From positions 5,625,001 through 5,689,000 of the forward strand of contig NZ_CP150096.1 of the NCBI RefSeq assembly GCF_038396765.1: a stretch of 64,000 bases of DNA. Direction: 5' to 3'. The DNA comes from Chitinophaga caseinilytica. Lineage in GTDB: Bacteria; Bacteroidota; Bacteroidia; Chitinophagales; Chitinophagaceae. The position numbers and the translations under genes are program-made. Of this stretch, positions 28,301 to 37,287 are shown in pieces. The notes below the pieces were generated by a model. That model was not told the origin of the DNA and did not search any database. It saw only the letters and a program-made list of their open reading frames with translations. Position 1 is the stretch's first letter, and every line of letters begins with the position of its first letter.

Positions 28301-28981
28301 TTCGGCAGTCTGATCGGGAAAGCTTACCAGCGGGATTCCGCGACGGGCAAGATTTTGCTCGGCGATAACAACATGCCGCTGTACACCTCGGCCACGCACA
28401 ACTTCGGCTCCGTATTGCCCGACATGACGGGCGGATGGCAGAATACGTTCAGGATCGGGAAGTTTGACGTGGGCGCGATGATCGACTGGCAGAAGGGCGG
28501 GCAGTTTTTCAGCCGCACCTGGATGCTGGCCCACAAAACCGGGATCGCTCCGGCCACCGCCGAAATCAACGACAGGGGCAAAAACGTGCGCGACCCGGTA
28601 TCTGAAGGCGGCGGGGTAAAAGTGAGCGGTATTTCCGCTACCACCAAACAACCCGTGGAAGCCTACGTGGACGCCAGGGCATACTGGCGGAACGTGATGG
28701 GCACGCATGTGTACGAAGAATGGCTGGAAGACGCAACCTACGTGAAGCTGCGCGAAGTGCGGATCGGATATACGTTTGACAAGTTGCGCCTGGGACGGCT
28801 GCCCGTTCAAAGCATCAACCTGGCCTTCATTGCCCGCAACCCGGCGATGATCTACCAGAAAGCCCCCAAAGGCCTCGACCCGTCGGAGCTTTCGACCGGC
28901 GCCACGTCTATCAGCTGGCGCGAAAGCGGGCAGGCCAACACCGTGCGCTCTTATGGTATGAACCTTATTGTGAACTTTTAA
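25391..28981 (+). CDS. SusC-type TonB-dependent receptor with STN domain, module 1
   Basis: About 1196 aa outer-membrane transporter. The ATG at 25391 is preferred; the signal segment is RISILAILLTFNGILVAADG. Domains in order: STN (~60-135, signals to FecR), CarboxypepD-like beta domain (~155-230, RGIVRTPDGRPLPFATVQIA), plug (~240-380, with VEVLKGPAASALYGIRGQYG) and a 22-strand barrel to the C-terminal NLIVNF. With the SusD partner it forms a pedal-bin importer energised by TonB. The substrate is not predictable from sequence. The stop codon overlaps the SusD start by one base. Confidence 0.95.
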   Translation: MNLYVENCIFIDPCLEKRQPPKPGPSRLNWLIMRISILAILLTFNGILVAADGAGQDIRKVVVSVDLNNVSLRQALREIGSLADCSFTYKTRDLEGYGNVTYRAAGIPVGKLLDALLLPKGLQYEQMNDHIVIKKIPPGNAFEAIPAEAPDFDGGIRGIVRTPDGRPLPFATVQIAGTSQGTVADDEGRYSIGGLKAGTYTLNASAIGHKAQTVTVSVTDGFTVADFTMEANDSQLSEVVVTALGIKRDERSLGYARQGVKGENLTFTKEQNVLGSLAGKIAGVQVTGASGASMGGTQKIKIRGVNSLSGADQPLIVIDGTPISNANFAVFDGADYGNLAQDINPEDVESVEVLKGPAASALYGIRGQYGVIMITTRKGSKGPKKVNVTLNSAFSLEKAGNFMPMQNIYGAGNSQTWKTNAAGEKVVQMDWDESWGTKMDGTPARQVFSYYPMDPDYGKLTPFVAHPDNVKDYYETGYTFNNGVSVTGGNQNTAFRLSYNNTSIGGIEPNTWLKRNNLGFSGSLDLLPNLTVTTNLNYATNQAQRPKQGSEDGARFMVQWFQRNMDMRRLKAYKYPDGRMLGWSIAVPTAANPEPSLTNWNNPYFLAYESPANDGRDRFFGDVGLTYEVIPGLKLSGFARGDMFTQNIQTRHGFGGIGDPFYSIGKYQNTEMNYEFLAQYSRNWNDFSLNANVGANSYRRQYSYMYGETVGGLTSPDWFNLEASKDRPLIENYYSEKKIRSMYGLVSFGYKNRYFLEATLRNDNSSTLIQDNNSYWYPSVSASYVFSDDLKWKPLSYGKLRLSYAQAGSDLNVYETSNNFGVGTIYTLPDKSVVNTLYVRDRLINPKIEPSFAHSYEAGVDLKFLNNRIGLDFTWYLQKNVNQIINLPLSSTGGFATTIINAGLIRNKGFEIALSATPVVTKNFTWQTVFNLNRNRNMVVELAPGQNVFPLDNTRYSQVDSYLNSYVGEPFGSLIGKAYQRDSATGKILLGDNNMPLYTSATHNFGSVLPDMTGGWQNTFRIGKFDVGAMIDWQKGGQFFSRTWMLAHKTGIAPATAEINDRGKNVRDPVSEGGGVKVSGISATTKQPVEAYVDARAYWRNVMGTHVYEEWLEDATYVKLREVRIGYTFDKLRLGRLPVQSINLAFIARNPAMIYQKAPKGLDPSELSTGATSISWRESGQANTVRSYGMNLIVNF

Positions 28982-30387
28982 TGCCGACCGTCATGCGAAA
29001 CATCCAAATACTGCTTCTATCTGCCCTTGCGCTGGCCGGCTGCAACAAATTCGGGGACATCAACGTAAACCCCAACCTGCCGTCCAAAGCCTCCAACACG
29101 CAGCTCATCGCCAATGCCCAGCTGGCGCTGCCGCTGACGCAGGAAGTGCCGCAGGGCGAGTTCCTGGCGCAATTCCTCATGGAAACGCAATATGTGAACC
29201 TCTCGCTCTACACCGAGCCGTCTGCCAGCTTCTATACCTTGTACCACGATCCGCTCATGAACCTGGAGCGCGTGCTCACCAAACCGGAACAGCTGCCCGA
29301 CGACGGGCCCATGGCCAACCAGCTCGCCGTGGCCAAAGTATTGAAAGCATATTATTTCTGGCATATCACCGACCGCTGGGGAGACGTACCCTACAGCCAG
29401 GCGCTCAAGGGAGAAACCGACAACACGCCGGAATACGACAGCCAGGAATCCATCTACACCGCGCTCCTGGCGCTGCTCACACAGGCTTCCGGAGAATTCG
29501 TGGCGGGCGATATCACGAACGACGTCATCTACGAAGGTGACATCGCCCGGTGGAAAAAACTGTCCAATTCGATCCGCCTGCTCATGGCGTTGCGCATGTC
29601 TGAGGTAAATCCGCAAAAGGCCCGCGATGAATTCGGGAAAGCCCTCGCAGCCGGCGTCATGGAAGAAAACGACGATAATTTCGTGTTTCATAACCTGCCC
29701 GAAGCCAATAACGAAAGCTTTTGGTACGACCAGTGGACGCGGCAGCGCCGGCAGTGGTGGTCGCCCTCCGAGCTGCTCGTCAACACCCTTAAAGCGCCCA
29801 ATGACCCGCGGTTAGGTATTTACGCCACGGCCAATGCCGACGCGGGTGTGTATGTCGGATTGCCCTACGGCAGCCTTGACGGCGCTACGCTCTCCAAATG
29901 GTCGCTCCTGGGAACGGCCGTGCGCGAGCAGGACGCCCCCGTTTACCTGGTCACCTATGCGCAGGTGCTGTTCGCACTCGCGGAAGGCGCCAAACGCGGA
30001 TGGATCGCGGGGAACGACGCCAAGGCGAAAGAATATTACGACCAGGCGGTCACCCAGTCGATTTTACAATGGACGGGCAGCACAGACGGCGCTGCGGCGG
30101 TGATCGCACACCCGAGCGTGGCCTACGACGCGGCGAACGGCCTACGGTCGATCGCCACCCAGCGCTGGGTGCACCTGTTCATGCACGGCTTCGAGGCCTG
30201 GGCCGAATGGCGGCGCACGGGATTCCCGGCGCTGGTGAAAGTGGAAGGGAAAGATGTGCCTTCGCGGCAGGCGTACCCGGCCGACGAATCATTCAATAAC
30301 GGCGATAACTACCGCGCCGCCATCACCCGGCAATTTGCCGCCGCGGGCGACAGCCAGTACGGAAAAGTGTGGTGGGACAAGAACTGA
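28981..30387 (+). CDS. SusD/RagB-like nutrient-binding lipoprotein, module 1
   Basis: 468 aa surface lipoprotein with lipobox LAGC ([15 protein letters not shown]). Features match the SusD-like_2 subgroup: [22 protein letters not shown] near the N-terminus, [21 protein letters not shown], and the C-terminal [26 protein letters not shown]. It caps the SusC barrel and captures ligand. The start overlaps the SusC stop (TAATG), showing tight coupling; an alternative start lies 12 bases on. A terminator follows, separating it from serine ammonia-lyase. Confidence 0.95.
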   Translation: MPTVMRNIQILLLSALALAGCNKFGDINVNPNLPSKASNTQLIANAQLALPLTQEVPQGEFLAQFLMETQYVNLSLYTEPSASFYTLYHDPLMNLERVLTKPEQLPDDGPMANQLAVAKVLKAYYFWHITDRWGDVPYSQALKGETDNTPEYDSQESIYTALLALLTQASGEFVAGDITNDVIYEGDIARWKKLSNSIRLLMALRMSEVNPQKARDEFGKALAAGVMEENDDNFVFHNLPEANNESFWYDQWTRQRRQWWSPSELLVNTLKAPNDPRLGIYATANADAGVYVGLPYGSLDGATLSKWSLLGTAVREQDAPVYLVTYAQVLFALAEGAKRGWIAGNDAKAKEYYDQAVTQSILQWTGSTDGAAAVIAHPSVAYDAANGLRSIATQRWVHLFMHGFEAWAEWRRTGFPALVKVEGKDVPSRQAYPADESFNNGDNYRAAITRQFAAAGDSQYGKVWWDKN

Positions 30388-30419
30388 GGCTTACAACAAA
30401 AAAACGGAAACGCCATACG

Positions 30420-30458
30420 GGAACACGCGCTGCCAGCTTTGGCGGCGCGTTCCTTTTT
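30420..30458 (+). terminator. Intrinsic terminator of SusCD module 1
   Basis: GGAACACGCGCTGCCA pairs with TGGCGGCGCGTTCC, with one mismatch and one bulge, followed by five T residues. Confidence 0.75.
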
Positions 30459-30473
30459 GTGCCATCAAACCCT

Positions 30474-30481
30474 TAACTTTG
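30474..30481 (+). promoter_or_regulatory. Candidate -7 box upstream of sdaA
   Basis: TAACTTTG matches TAnnTTTG and stands 18 bases before the GTG start. A TTTG at 30456-30459 is present but only 14 bases away, shorter than the usual 19-21. Confidence 0.35.
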
Positions 30482-30499
30482 AAGGCTAAACCTGATATT

Positions 30500-31930
30500 G
30501 TGCCACACGAGTGCATTTCCGTATTTGACATATTCAAGATCGGCGTAGGCCCGTCCAGCTCCCATACACTGGGCCCCTGGCGCGCCGCCATGCGTTTCCT
30601 CGACGAAATGAAGACACAGGGCAAACTGGATGACATCCGCAAATTGTCGGTGCTCCTCTACGGCTCCCTCGCCAAAACCGGGCATGGCCACGGTACGGAC
30701 ATCGCCGTGCTGCTGGGGCTTTCCGGAGACGATCCCGTTACTTTCGACGTGAACCAGATCGATCCCAAGATCGACGGCATCCGCCGCAACCGGCAGTTGC
30801 ACCTTCATGGAGACCGGTTTATCGACTTCGATCCCGTTACCGACATCGCCTTTCTTTACGAAGAATCCCTCCCATTCCATCCCAACGCCTTAACCTTTCT
30901 CGTCACCCTGCAAAACGGCGAACAGCTGGCGGCCACGTATTACTCGATCGGCGGCGGATTTGTGGTGAAAGAAGGGGAAAACGGCGGTGGAAGCGGCAGC
31001 AGCGTAGATCTGCCTTTCCCCATCGATACCGCGCGGCAATTGCTGCAATGGTGCATCAAAACCGGTTTTTCCATTTCCGAACTGGTGATGGAAAACGAGC
31101 ACGCCTGGCGCAGCGAGGCGGAAACGAAAGCCGGCGTGATGAAAATCTGGGAAGTGATGCGCGACTGCATTTACCGCGGCTGCCATACTACCGGCGAACT
31201 GCCCGGCGGCTTGAAAGTGGGGCGCAGGGCGGCGGCGCTGAATACCCGGCTGCTCGGTGGGCGAACGTACCACGATTATCATTCCTGGGTGGAGGCGATC
31301 CGCGCGGGCGGACAGCATTTTTCCTATACGCTCGACTGGGTGAGTTGTTTTGCCCTGGCGGTGAACGAGGAAAACGCGTCTTTCGGCCGGGTGGTGACCG
31401 CACCTACCAACGGCGCTGCGGGCGTGATCCCTGCGGTACTGCAATATTACATCACCTTCTGCGAAGGTCTGCACGAAGAGCGCATCCTGCAATTCCTGCT
31501 GTGCGCGTCGGAGATCGGGAGCATCTTCAAGAAACGGGCGACCATTTCTGCCGCTATGGGCGGATGCCAGGCGGAAATCGGGGTATCGTCGGCCATGGCG
31601 GCTGCCGCGCTCACGGAATGCCTCGGCGGATCGCAGCGGCAGGTGCTGATGGCCGCGGAAATCGCCATGGAACACCATCTCGGTCTTACCTGCGACCCCA
31701 TCGGCGGGCTCGTACAGGTGCCCTGCATCGAGCGGAACACCATGGGGGCCATCAAGGCCATTACCGCCAGCCAGCTGGCCCTGCAAAGCAACCCCGAACT
31801 GGCGAAAGTATCGCTCGACGCGGTGGTGAAAACCATGTGGGACACGGCGCTGGACATGAATTCCAAGTACAAGGAAACCTCCGACGGCGGGCTGGCGGTC
31901 AATATTCCCATCAGTTTGCCGGAATGTTAA
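30500..31930 (+). CDS. sdaA: L-serine ammonia-lyase (L-serine dehydratase), single chain
   Basis: 476 aa cytoplasmic Fe-S enzyme that converts L-serine to pyruvate and ammonia. The GTG at 30500 gives [20 protein letters not shown], the normal N-terminus and length; no ATG is nearby. The beta-type domain (1-~160) has [14 protein letters not shown] and [20 protein letters not shown]. The alpha-type catalytic domain follows with [36 protein letters not shown] and [18 protein letters not shown], whose cysteines should ligate a [4Fe-4S] cluster. Both domains in one chain is the E. coli type. It lies just behind SusCD module 1 but after a terminator. Confidence 0.95.
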   Translation: MPHECISVFDIFKIGVGPSSSHTLGPWRAAMRFLDEMKTQGKLDDIRKLSVLLYGSLAKTGHGHGTDIAVLLGLSGDDPVTFDVNQIDPKIDGIRRNRQLHLHGDRFIDFDPVTDIAFLYEESLPFHPNALTFLVTLQNGEQLAATYYSIGGGFVVKEGENGGGSGSSVDLPFPIDTARQLLQWCIKTGFSISELVMENEHAWRSEAETKAGVMKIWEVMRDCIYRGCHTTGELPGGLKVGRRAAALNTRLLGGRTYHDYHSWVEAIRAGGQHFSYTLDWVSCFALAVNEENASFGRVVTAPTNGAAGVIPAVLQYYITFCEGLHEERILQFLLCASEIGSIFKKRATISAAMGGCQAEIGVSSAMAAAALTECLGGSQRQVLMAAEIAMEHHLGLTCDPIGGLVQVPCIERNTMGAIKAITASQLALQSNPELAKVSLDAVVKTMWDTALDMNSKYKETSDGGLAVNIPISLPEC

Positions 31931-31963
31931 CGGAAGAATCCTTTACAAATAACAAATTCCTAT

Positions 31964-31971
31964 TATATTTG
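31964..31971 (+). promoter_or_regulatory. Candidate -7 box upstream of the 31994 gene
   Basis: TATATTTG matches TAnnTTTG, 22 bases before the ATG, in an AT-rich 60-bp gap. Confidence 0.4.
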
Positions 31972-31993
31972 TAATTCTAAACGTCACCCGATT

Positions 31994-32539
31994 ATGCCGA
32001 CAAGTAAGGAATTGTTATTTATTTTGATCATCGCCGGTGCGGTGGTGCTCCTGGTTTGGACCATTAAAGATCTTGTGAAGAAGGGAGAAAAGCAGGATAA
32101 GGAGGGGAAGGAAGACAAGAAAGCGGAAACGAAGAGCGAGAAATCGTCCGACATCGTGCTGCCGTTGCAGTTGCAGGCGTACGAGCGCATGATCCTTTTC
32201 GTGGAGCGCATTGCCCCCCAGAACCTTATCAGCCGTGTGAACCAGCCGGGTTTCACGGTGCTCGACATGCAGATCGGCCTGGTTTCGAACATCAAGTCGG
32301 AGTTCGATCATAACGTGTCGCAGCAGATTTACGTGGCGCCACTGGCCTGGGAAGCGGTTAAAACCGTGAAGGAACAAACCATTTCCATCATCAACCAACT
32401 GGCCCTGAAACTGCCGCCAGACGCGCCTTCCATCGAGCTGAACAAGCAGATCCTCGAGCTGTTCATGCAACAGCCGGAATCGCCTTCAGACATCGCTGCG
32501 GAGATCATCAACTCGGAAGCGCGGAAACTGATGAAATAG
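31994..32539 (+). CDS. Single-pass membrane protein of unknown function (DUF7935-like)
   Basis: 181 aa. One N-terminal TM helix (LLFILIIAGAVVLLVWTI), then a strongly charged Lys/Glu stretch (about 30-52) and an alpha-helical cytoplasmic or periplasmic domain (LPLQLQAYERMILFVERIAP, WEAVKTVKEQTISIINQLA). I recall similar small proteins as conserved and uncharacterised in Bacteroidota; the DUF number is from memory. It is monocistronic between two hairpins. Confidence 0.78.
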   Translation: MPTSKELLFILIIAGAVVLLVWTIKDLVKKGEKQDKEGKEDKKAETKSEKSSDIVLPLQLQAYERMILFVERIAPQNLISRVNQPGFTVLDMQIGLVSNIKSEFDHNVSQQIYVAPLAWEAVKTVKEQTISIINQLALKLPPDAPSIELNKQILELFMQQPESPSDIAAEIINSEARKLMK

Positions 32540-32561
32540 TTACGGAAGATATGTTCTCCAT

Positions 32562-32597
32562 AAAAAAACGGCCCTGCGATGCGGGGCCGTTTTTTTA
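32562..32597. terminator. Bidirectional intrinsic terminator
   Basis: ACGGCCC(T) and (GG)GGCCGT form the stem, flanked by seven A residues on the left and seven T residues on the right. It can serve both the 31994 gene and the convergent M23 peptidase gene. Confidence 0.85.
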
Positions 32598-32601
32598 TGC
32601 T

Positions 32602-33504
32602 TCAGGTATGTTTTTTCCGGATCATTTCGTTGAGCAGATAACCGTGCCCGTTAAAGTGGATATACAGCGGTTCGGACGCGTACCAGGGCTTTCCTTCCTC
32701 TTTCCGGTGCACCTGGATGTGGAGGTGCGGTTCCGTACTGAAGCCGGAATTGCCGACGCAGCCCAGCGGTTCGCCCGTTTTTACTTCGTCCCCTTCCTTT
32801 ACCAGTACGCTGCCCTGCCGGAGGTGCCCCATGAAAACGTAGTACCCGCCTGCGTCTATGAGCACCATATTCGTGTTTTTAGGGCCGCGCTTCATGTTGG
32901 GCGGGATGTTGTCGGGATCGTCGCCATTGGCGCGGATGACGCGGCCGGAGCAGGGCGCATAGACCGTATCGCCGAAGATGGCGTAATCTTCCAGTTTTTT
33001 GGAAAACACTTTGCTGGCGCGGTTCCCCCAGCTGTTGAGCCGCACGATGTCCATCGCGTAAATAGCCCCGCGAAGGCTGAAATGGAATACGTTCGACGGT
33101 AATCCCTTCCCGCCCTGCAACACGAAATAGCGGCCTTTCTGCAGGGGAAAATCGAGCTCCACGGTACGCGGCGTGCCGGTGGTACCAGTGAAATACAGGA
33201 TCACGGCGAGGGTCAGCACTATGGACATCGTTAACCGGAAAAACGGCGAACGGGCGGGCTTGACGGGGTTGCGGCGGAAGAGGGACCATCCGGCCACACA
33301 CACGTATAATCCCCCGAAAATATATTTAAGATAAATGCTCCCGTACACCCAGGTGCCGTAAAGGTAAACGAACGCCGCCAGCGAAAGGGAAAACAGGATG
33401 GTGTAAAGCGCGTCGGGGAAAGGCCTCCGCGTGCCACGGCGCATCATCAGCATGCTCAGCAACGCCAGTCCAATGGTGAAAAACAACAACAAATAAGGAA
33501 TCAT
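32602..33504 (-). CDS. Membrane-anchored M23-family peptidase
   Basis: 300 aa. Four hydrophobic segments fill ~1-125 (PYLLLFFTIGLALLSMLMM is the first). The M23/LytM domain is C-terminal (~140-300), with VFHFSLRGAIYAMDIV supplying the first His and Asp ligands, FMGHLRQGSVLVKEGDEVKTG, and the HLH pair in GNSGFSTEPHLHIQVH. All zinc ligands are present, so it is probably an active peptidoglycan endopeptidase or a membrane-tethered relative. Coupling four TM helices directly to an M23 domain, without coiled coils or LysM, is less common. It is divergent from the mutase gene. Confidence 0.9.
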   Translation of the reverse strand: MIPYLLLFFTIGLALLSMLMMRRGTRRPFPDALYTILFSLSLAAFVYLYGTWVYGSIYLKYIFGGLYVCVAGWSLFRRNPVKPARSPFFRLTMSIVLTLAVILYFTGTTGTPRTVELDFPLQKGRYFVLQGGKGLPSNVFHFSLRGAIYAMDIVRLNSWGNRASKVFSKKLEDYAIFGDTVYAPCSGRVIRANGDDPDNIPPNMKRGPKNTNMVLIDAGGYYVFMGHLRQGSVLVKEGDEVKTGEPLGCVGNSGFSTEPHLHIQVHRKEEGKPWYASEPLYIHFNGHGYLLNEMIRKKHT

Positions 33505-33558
33505 GGCCAGTCAACAAAATTTCCCGCAATTTATCGTTTTTAACCTAACATTGTGAAT

Positions 33559-35112
33559 ATGGAAAAGCCAATCAAGACCGATTCGGGAATCGAAATCCGG
33601 CCGTTATATGCCACGCCGGTACCGATGGACGAGCTGCCGGGCCGCTTCCCCTTCACCCGGGGCATCCACGCCACCATGTACCGCGATAAACTCTGGACCA
33701 TGCGCCAGTACGCGGGTTTCAGCACAGCCGAGGAATCCAATAAAAGATATCATTTCCTGCTCAGCCAGGGCGTAATGGGGCTCAGCGTCGCGTTCGACCT
33801 CCCCACGCAGATCGGCTACGATTCCGACCACGCCATGGCGGAAGGCGAAGTAGGAAAAGTAGGCGTAGCCATCGATTCGCTGGAAGATATGGAAACGCTT
33901 TTCGCCGGCATCGAGCTGGAGAAAGTCTCCACCTCCATGACCATCAACGCCACGGCGTTCATCCTCCTGGCGTTCTACATCGCCCTGGCGAAGAAACAGG
34001 GGGCCGACCTGTCGAAGATTTCCGGTACCATTCAAAACGATATCCTCAAGGAATACGCTGCCCGCGGCACTTTCATCTATCCGCCGCAGCCATCCATGCG
34101 GCTGATCACCGATATTTTCGATTATTGCAGCCGGGAAGTGCCGAAATGGAATACCATTTCCATCAGCGGCTACCATATCCGCGAAGCGGGCGCCAACGCC
34201 GTGCAGGAGCTGGCTTTCACACTTTCCAACGGCAAGGCATATCTGAAAGCCGCGCTGGAAAAGGGGCTCGACATCAACGTGTTCGCCAAGCGCCTCAGCT
34301 TTTTCTTCAACGCGCATAACCATTTGTTCGAAGAAGTCGCCAAGTTCCGCGCGGCGCGCAACATGTGGGCGCATATCACCCAAAACCTCGGCGCCACCGA
34401 TCCCAAAGCGAAAATGCTGCGCTTCCATACCCAGACCGGCGGCTCCACCCTCACCGCGCAGCAACCGCACAACAACATCGTGCGCGTGGCCGTTCAAACC
34501 CTCGCTGCCACGCTCGGCGGCACGCAATCGCTGCACACCAACGGGTACGACGAAGCCATTTCCCTCCCCACAGAATCTGCCGCCCGCATCGCTTTGCGCA
34601 CGCAGCAGATCATCGGTTACGAAAGCGGCATCGCCGACACGGTAGACCCGCTGGCCGGTTCGTATTACGTGGAGGCGTTGACGAAGGAAGTGGAGGAACG
34701 CGCCTGGGAACTTGTCCATAAGATCGACGCCATGGGCGGTTCCGTGAGCGCCATCGAGCAGGGGTTCATCCAGGACGAGATCGCCAGAAGCGCTTATCAA
34801 TACCAGCAGGAAATCGAGAATAACGAAAAAATCATCGTCGGTGTGAACAAATTCGTCGTGGAAGAAGCCTCAGATACCGAGGTATTCCGGATCGACGACA
34901 GCATCCGCAAGCTCCAGTCCGAAAAGCTGGCCTCCCTCCGCGCCCGCCGCAACAACGAAAAGGTGAAATCCTTACTGGCGGCCATTTCGGAGCGGGCAAA
35001 AACGACCGAGAACCTCATGCCGCTCGTTGTGGAAGCCGTGGAACATTACTGTACCCTCGGCGAAATCGCCGATACGCTCCGGAACGTCTGGGGGGAATAC
35101 AAGGGGATTTAA
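33559..35112 (+). CDS. Methylmalonyl-CoA mutase family, large (substrate) subunit
   Basis: 517 aa from the ATG at 33559; a GTG six bases earlier is also possible. It contains the TIM-barrel substrate domain only and lacks the C-terminal cobalamin-binding domain (no DxHxxG), so it needs a separate B12-binding subunit not encoded here. Active-site residues fit methylmalonyl-CoA rather than isobutyryl-CoA: Tyr 51 in RQYAGFST, Arg 169 in [11 protein letters not shown] and His 206 in SGYHIREAG. Their spacing (118 and 37) equals that of Tyr89, Arg207 and His244 in the P. shermanii enzyme as I recall it. The reaction interconverts methylmalonyl-CoA and succinyl-CoA. Confidence 0.9.
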   Translation: MEKPIKTDSGIEIRPLYATPVPMDELPGRFPFTRGIHATMYRDKLWTMRQYAGFSTAEESNKRYHFLLSQGVMGLSVAFDLPTQIGYDSDHAMAEGEVGKVGVAIDSLEDMETLFAGIELEKVSTSMTINATAFILLAFYIALAKKQGADLSKISGTIQNDILKEYAARGTFIYPPQPSMRLITDIFDYCSREVPKWNTISISGYHIREAGANAVQELAFTLSNGKAYLKAALEKGLDINVFAKRLSFFFNAHNHLFEEVAKFRAARNMWAHITQNLGATDPKAKMLRFHTQTGGSTLTAQQPHNNIVRVAVQTLAATLGGTQSLHTNGYDEAISLPTESAARIALRTQQIIGYESGIADTVDPLAGSYYVEALTKEVEERAWELVHKIDAMGGSVSAIEQGFIQDEIARSAYQYQQEIENNEKIIVGVNKFVVEEASDTEVFRIDDSIRKLQSEKLASLRARRNNEKVKSLLAAISERAKTTENLMPLVVEAVEHYCTLGEIADTLRNVWGEYKGI

Positions 35113-35144
35113 TTTTGTTATCTTGCAGCCAGTTTTCTAACCAC

Positions 35145-36050
35145 ATGAATCGGATCGACTACCAGCAATGCCCGGTTTGCCAATCGGACCGCATCAGCTA
35201 CAAGCTGACGGCAAAAGACTATACCGTATCTCAGGAAAAATTCGATATCTGGGAATGCGCCGCCTGCACGGCCCGTTTCACCCAGCACATTCCTCCTATC
35301 GAAGCCATCGGCGCGTATTACCAATCGGCCGAATATATTTCGCATTCGGATACCCGTGAAGGGCTTATCAACAAGATGTACCACAGCGTCCGCAAGATCA
35401 CCATGCGCTCCAAGCAGAACTGGGTGAAAACGGCGGCCGGCGTGAAATCCGGCAACCTGCTCGATATCGGCAGCGGCAGCGGTGCGTTCCTGCACCATAT
35501 GCAACTGCTGGGCTGGAACGTTACCGGCCTGGAACCGGACGCCGGCGCGCGGGAGACCGCCCAGAAAAACTACGGCCTCGATACGCGCCCGGTACACGAA
35601 TTGTTTGAACTGCCCGAAGAACAGTTCGATTGCATCACGATGTGGCATGTGCTTGAGCATGTGCACGACCTCCAGGGTTACCTGGAGCGGATCCGGAAAC
35701 TCCTGAAGCCCGGAGGCGCCCTACTCATCGCCGTCCCCAACTACACCAGCACCGATGCCCGCCTCTATGGCGAGTTTTGGGCGGCATACGATGTGCCCCG
35801 CCACCTGTACCACTTCTCCCCCGTTTCCATGGACGTGCTCATGCAGCGCCACGGGTTCTCCATCCGGCAAAAGTACCCCATGGTATTCGACGCGTTTTAC
35901 GTGAGCCTGCTCAGCCAGAAATACAAAACGGGGAAAGACGGCTTGATCGCCGGCGCGTGGAAAGGCTTCCGCTCCTACTGGAAAGCCTGGCGGCATGTGA
36001 ACAAATGCAGCTCGATCGTGTACGAGATCAAGCCTGCCGACGCACCCTGA
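35145..36050 (+). CDS. Class I SAM-dependent methyltransferase with N-terminal zinc ribbon
   Basis: 301 aa from the ATG at 35145. The N-terminus carries CPVC (residues ~9-12) and CAAC (~42-45), likely a zinc ribbon. The SAM-binding core reads GNLLDIGSGSGAFLHHM (motif I), VTGLEPDAGARE (acidic loop) and FDCITMWHVLEHVHDLQGYL. VPRHLYHFSPVSM near the C-terminus is typical of small-molecule or glycan methyltransferases of the UbiG/Methyltransf_23 type. The substrate is unknown. It lies 32 bases after the mutase gene, so it may be co-transcribed with it. Confidence 0.88.
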   Translation: MNRIDYQQCPVCQSDRISYKLTAKDYTVSQEKFDIWECAACTARFTQHIPPIEAIGAYYQSAEYISHSDTREGLINKMYHSVRKITMRSKQNWVKTAAGVKSGNLLDIGSGSGAFLHHMQLLGWNVTGLEPDAGARETAQKNYGLDTRPVHELFELPEEQFDCITMWHVLEHVHDLQGYLERIRKLLKPGGALLIAVPNYTSTDARLYGEFWAAYDVPRHLYHFSPVSMDVLMQRHGFSIRQKYPMVFDAFYVSLLSQKYKTGKDGLIAGAWKGFRSYWKAWRHVNKCSSIVYEIKPADAP

Positions 36051-36070
36051 CCACATTTCAGATTACATAG

Positions 36071-36106
36071 AAAAAGCCCGTCCGGTTTTACCAGGACGGG
36101 CTTTTT
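36071..36106. terminator. Bidirectional intrinsic terminator
   Basis: A perfect 13-bp inverted repeat (AAAAAGCCCGTCC and its complement) with a 10-nt loop gives T tails on both strands. It is shared by the methyltransferase gene and the convergent thioredoxin-like gene. Confidence 0.92.
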
Positions 36107-36128
36107 CGTATATCACTTACCGTTATAC

Positions 36129-37265
36129 CTAGTTCAGGACTTCCGCCAGTTTTTTCTCCAGCGCCTCGCCGCGAAGGTTCTTCGCGATGATTTTGCCTTG
36201 CGGGTCTACCAGGAAGTTCTGCGGGATGCCGCGGATGCCGTAGAGGCGCGCCACTTCATTGTCCCAGAACTTGAGGTCGCTCACTTGCGTCCAGGTCAGC
36301 TTGTCGTCGGCGATCGCTTTCAGCCATTTGTCTTTGGCGTTGGGCTGGTCGAGCGAAACGCCGAGCACGGTAAAGTTCTTGTCTTTATACTTTTCGTACG
36401 CCGCTACCACGTGGGGGTTCTCGGCGCGGCAGGGGCCGCACCAGGAGGCCCAGAAATCGATCAGGGTGTATTTGCCGCGGAAGTCGGCCAGTTTCACCGG
36501 CTTGCCTTCGGTATCGTTCTGGGTGAATTCGGGCGCCTGTGCGCCAACGGCTGTCTTTTTCCAGCCATCGATCGATTTGGCGAAGTTTTTACCGTTATCG
36601 GAAGACTGGATCGCGGGGGCGAGGGATTTGAAATACCCTTCGATCTCGTCTACGTTATCGGGCAGGGAGCCGGCGAACTGCTGCAATACGTCGACGGCGA
36701 TGGGCGATTTCGTATTTGCTTTGATGAACACCAGCTGGGCAGCCTTCTCTTCTTTGCGGATGGCATCATACTTGGCGTTCATATCCTTCTGGAAATCCGC
36801 GCCTTTGCGGGCTTCAGGGCTTGCGGCGCTCCATTCCTTGTTTACCACTTCGTATTTGTCTTTCGCAAATTTGGTAGCCTGCTGATAGCGGGAGAAATCG
36901 GCGTTGAGCGGGCCGCCTTTCACGGTAGCTTCTTCGAGGCCTTTGGCGCTTTTAACGGACAGGTCCCCTTTTTCGAGGTACAGGTTGATCATGTCGTAAT
37001 TCATGGCTACGGCTTTGCCCGGAACGGGGATCGCGCGTACCACGAGCGTGCCGCGAACGGCGGAGGGAACGGTGCCCTTGAACGAGAAAGCCCCGTTGGT
37101 CAGCTCAGACGAATCGGTGACGTTGGTGGCGCCTTTACGGTAATAAAGGTACGCCCGTGAAGCTTCTGCGGGGGTTTCGATCTGCCCCTTGATCTGGAAC
37201 GGGATATCCTGTGCCAGCATCGTCAGCGGCAGCAGCATACCTGCGAGGGTGAGGGTTTGTTTCAT
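36129..37265 (-). CDS. TlpA-like thioredoxin-fold protein with DUF4369 domain, module 2
   Basis: 378 aa exported protein (signal MKQTLTLAGMLLPLTMLAQD). The N-terminal half (~20-110) resembles DUF4369 (FQIKGQIETPAEASRAYLYY). A helical linker follows, then a thioredoxin/AhpC-TSA domain (~240-378) with FTQNDTEGKPVKLADFRGKY and the redox motif WCGPC (Cys 276, Cys 279). It should reduce or exchange disulfides in the periplasm. It is the last gene of the sigma-FecR-SusC-SusD group, 22 bases behind SusD, suggesting a role tied to the imported ligand or to assembly of the importer. Confidence 0.92.
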   Translation of the reverse strand: MKQTLTLAGMLLPLTMLAQDIPFQIKGQIETPAEASRAYLYYRKGATNVTDSSELTNGAFSFKGTVPSAVRGTLVVRAIPVPGKAVAMNYDMINLYLEKGDLSVKSAKGLEEATVKGGPLNADFSRYQQATKFAKDKYEVVNKEWSAASPEARKGADFQKDMNAKYDAIRKEEKAAQLVFIKANTKSPIAVDVLQQFAGSLPDNVDEIEGYFKSLAPAIQSSDNGKNFAKSIDGWKKTAVGAQAPEFTQNDTEGKPVKLADFRGKYTLIDFWASWCGPCRAENPHVVAAYEKYKDKNFTVLGVSLDQPNAKDKWLKAIADDKLTWTQVSDLKFWDNEVARLYGIRGIPQNFLVDPQGKIIAKNLRGEALEKKLAEVLN

Positions 37266-37287
37266 ATTGAATGTGCGGTTTTAGTTG

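Noticed and set aside
23662..31930. Calling module 1 a polysaccharide utilisation locus
   Set aside because: No glycoside hydrolase, polysaccharide lyase or carbohydrate-binding gene is present beside SusC and SusD.
33559..35112. Isobutyryl-CoA or other acyl-CoA mutase
   Set aside because: Those enzymes replace the Tyr and Arg substrate contacts; here both are kept at the methylmalonyl-type spacing.
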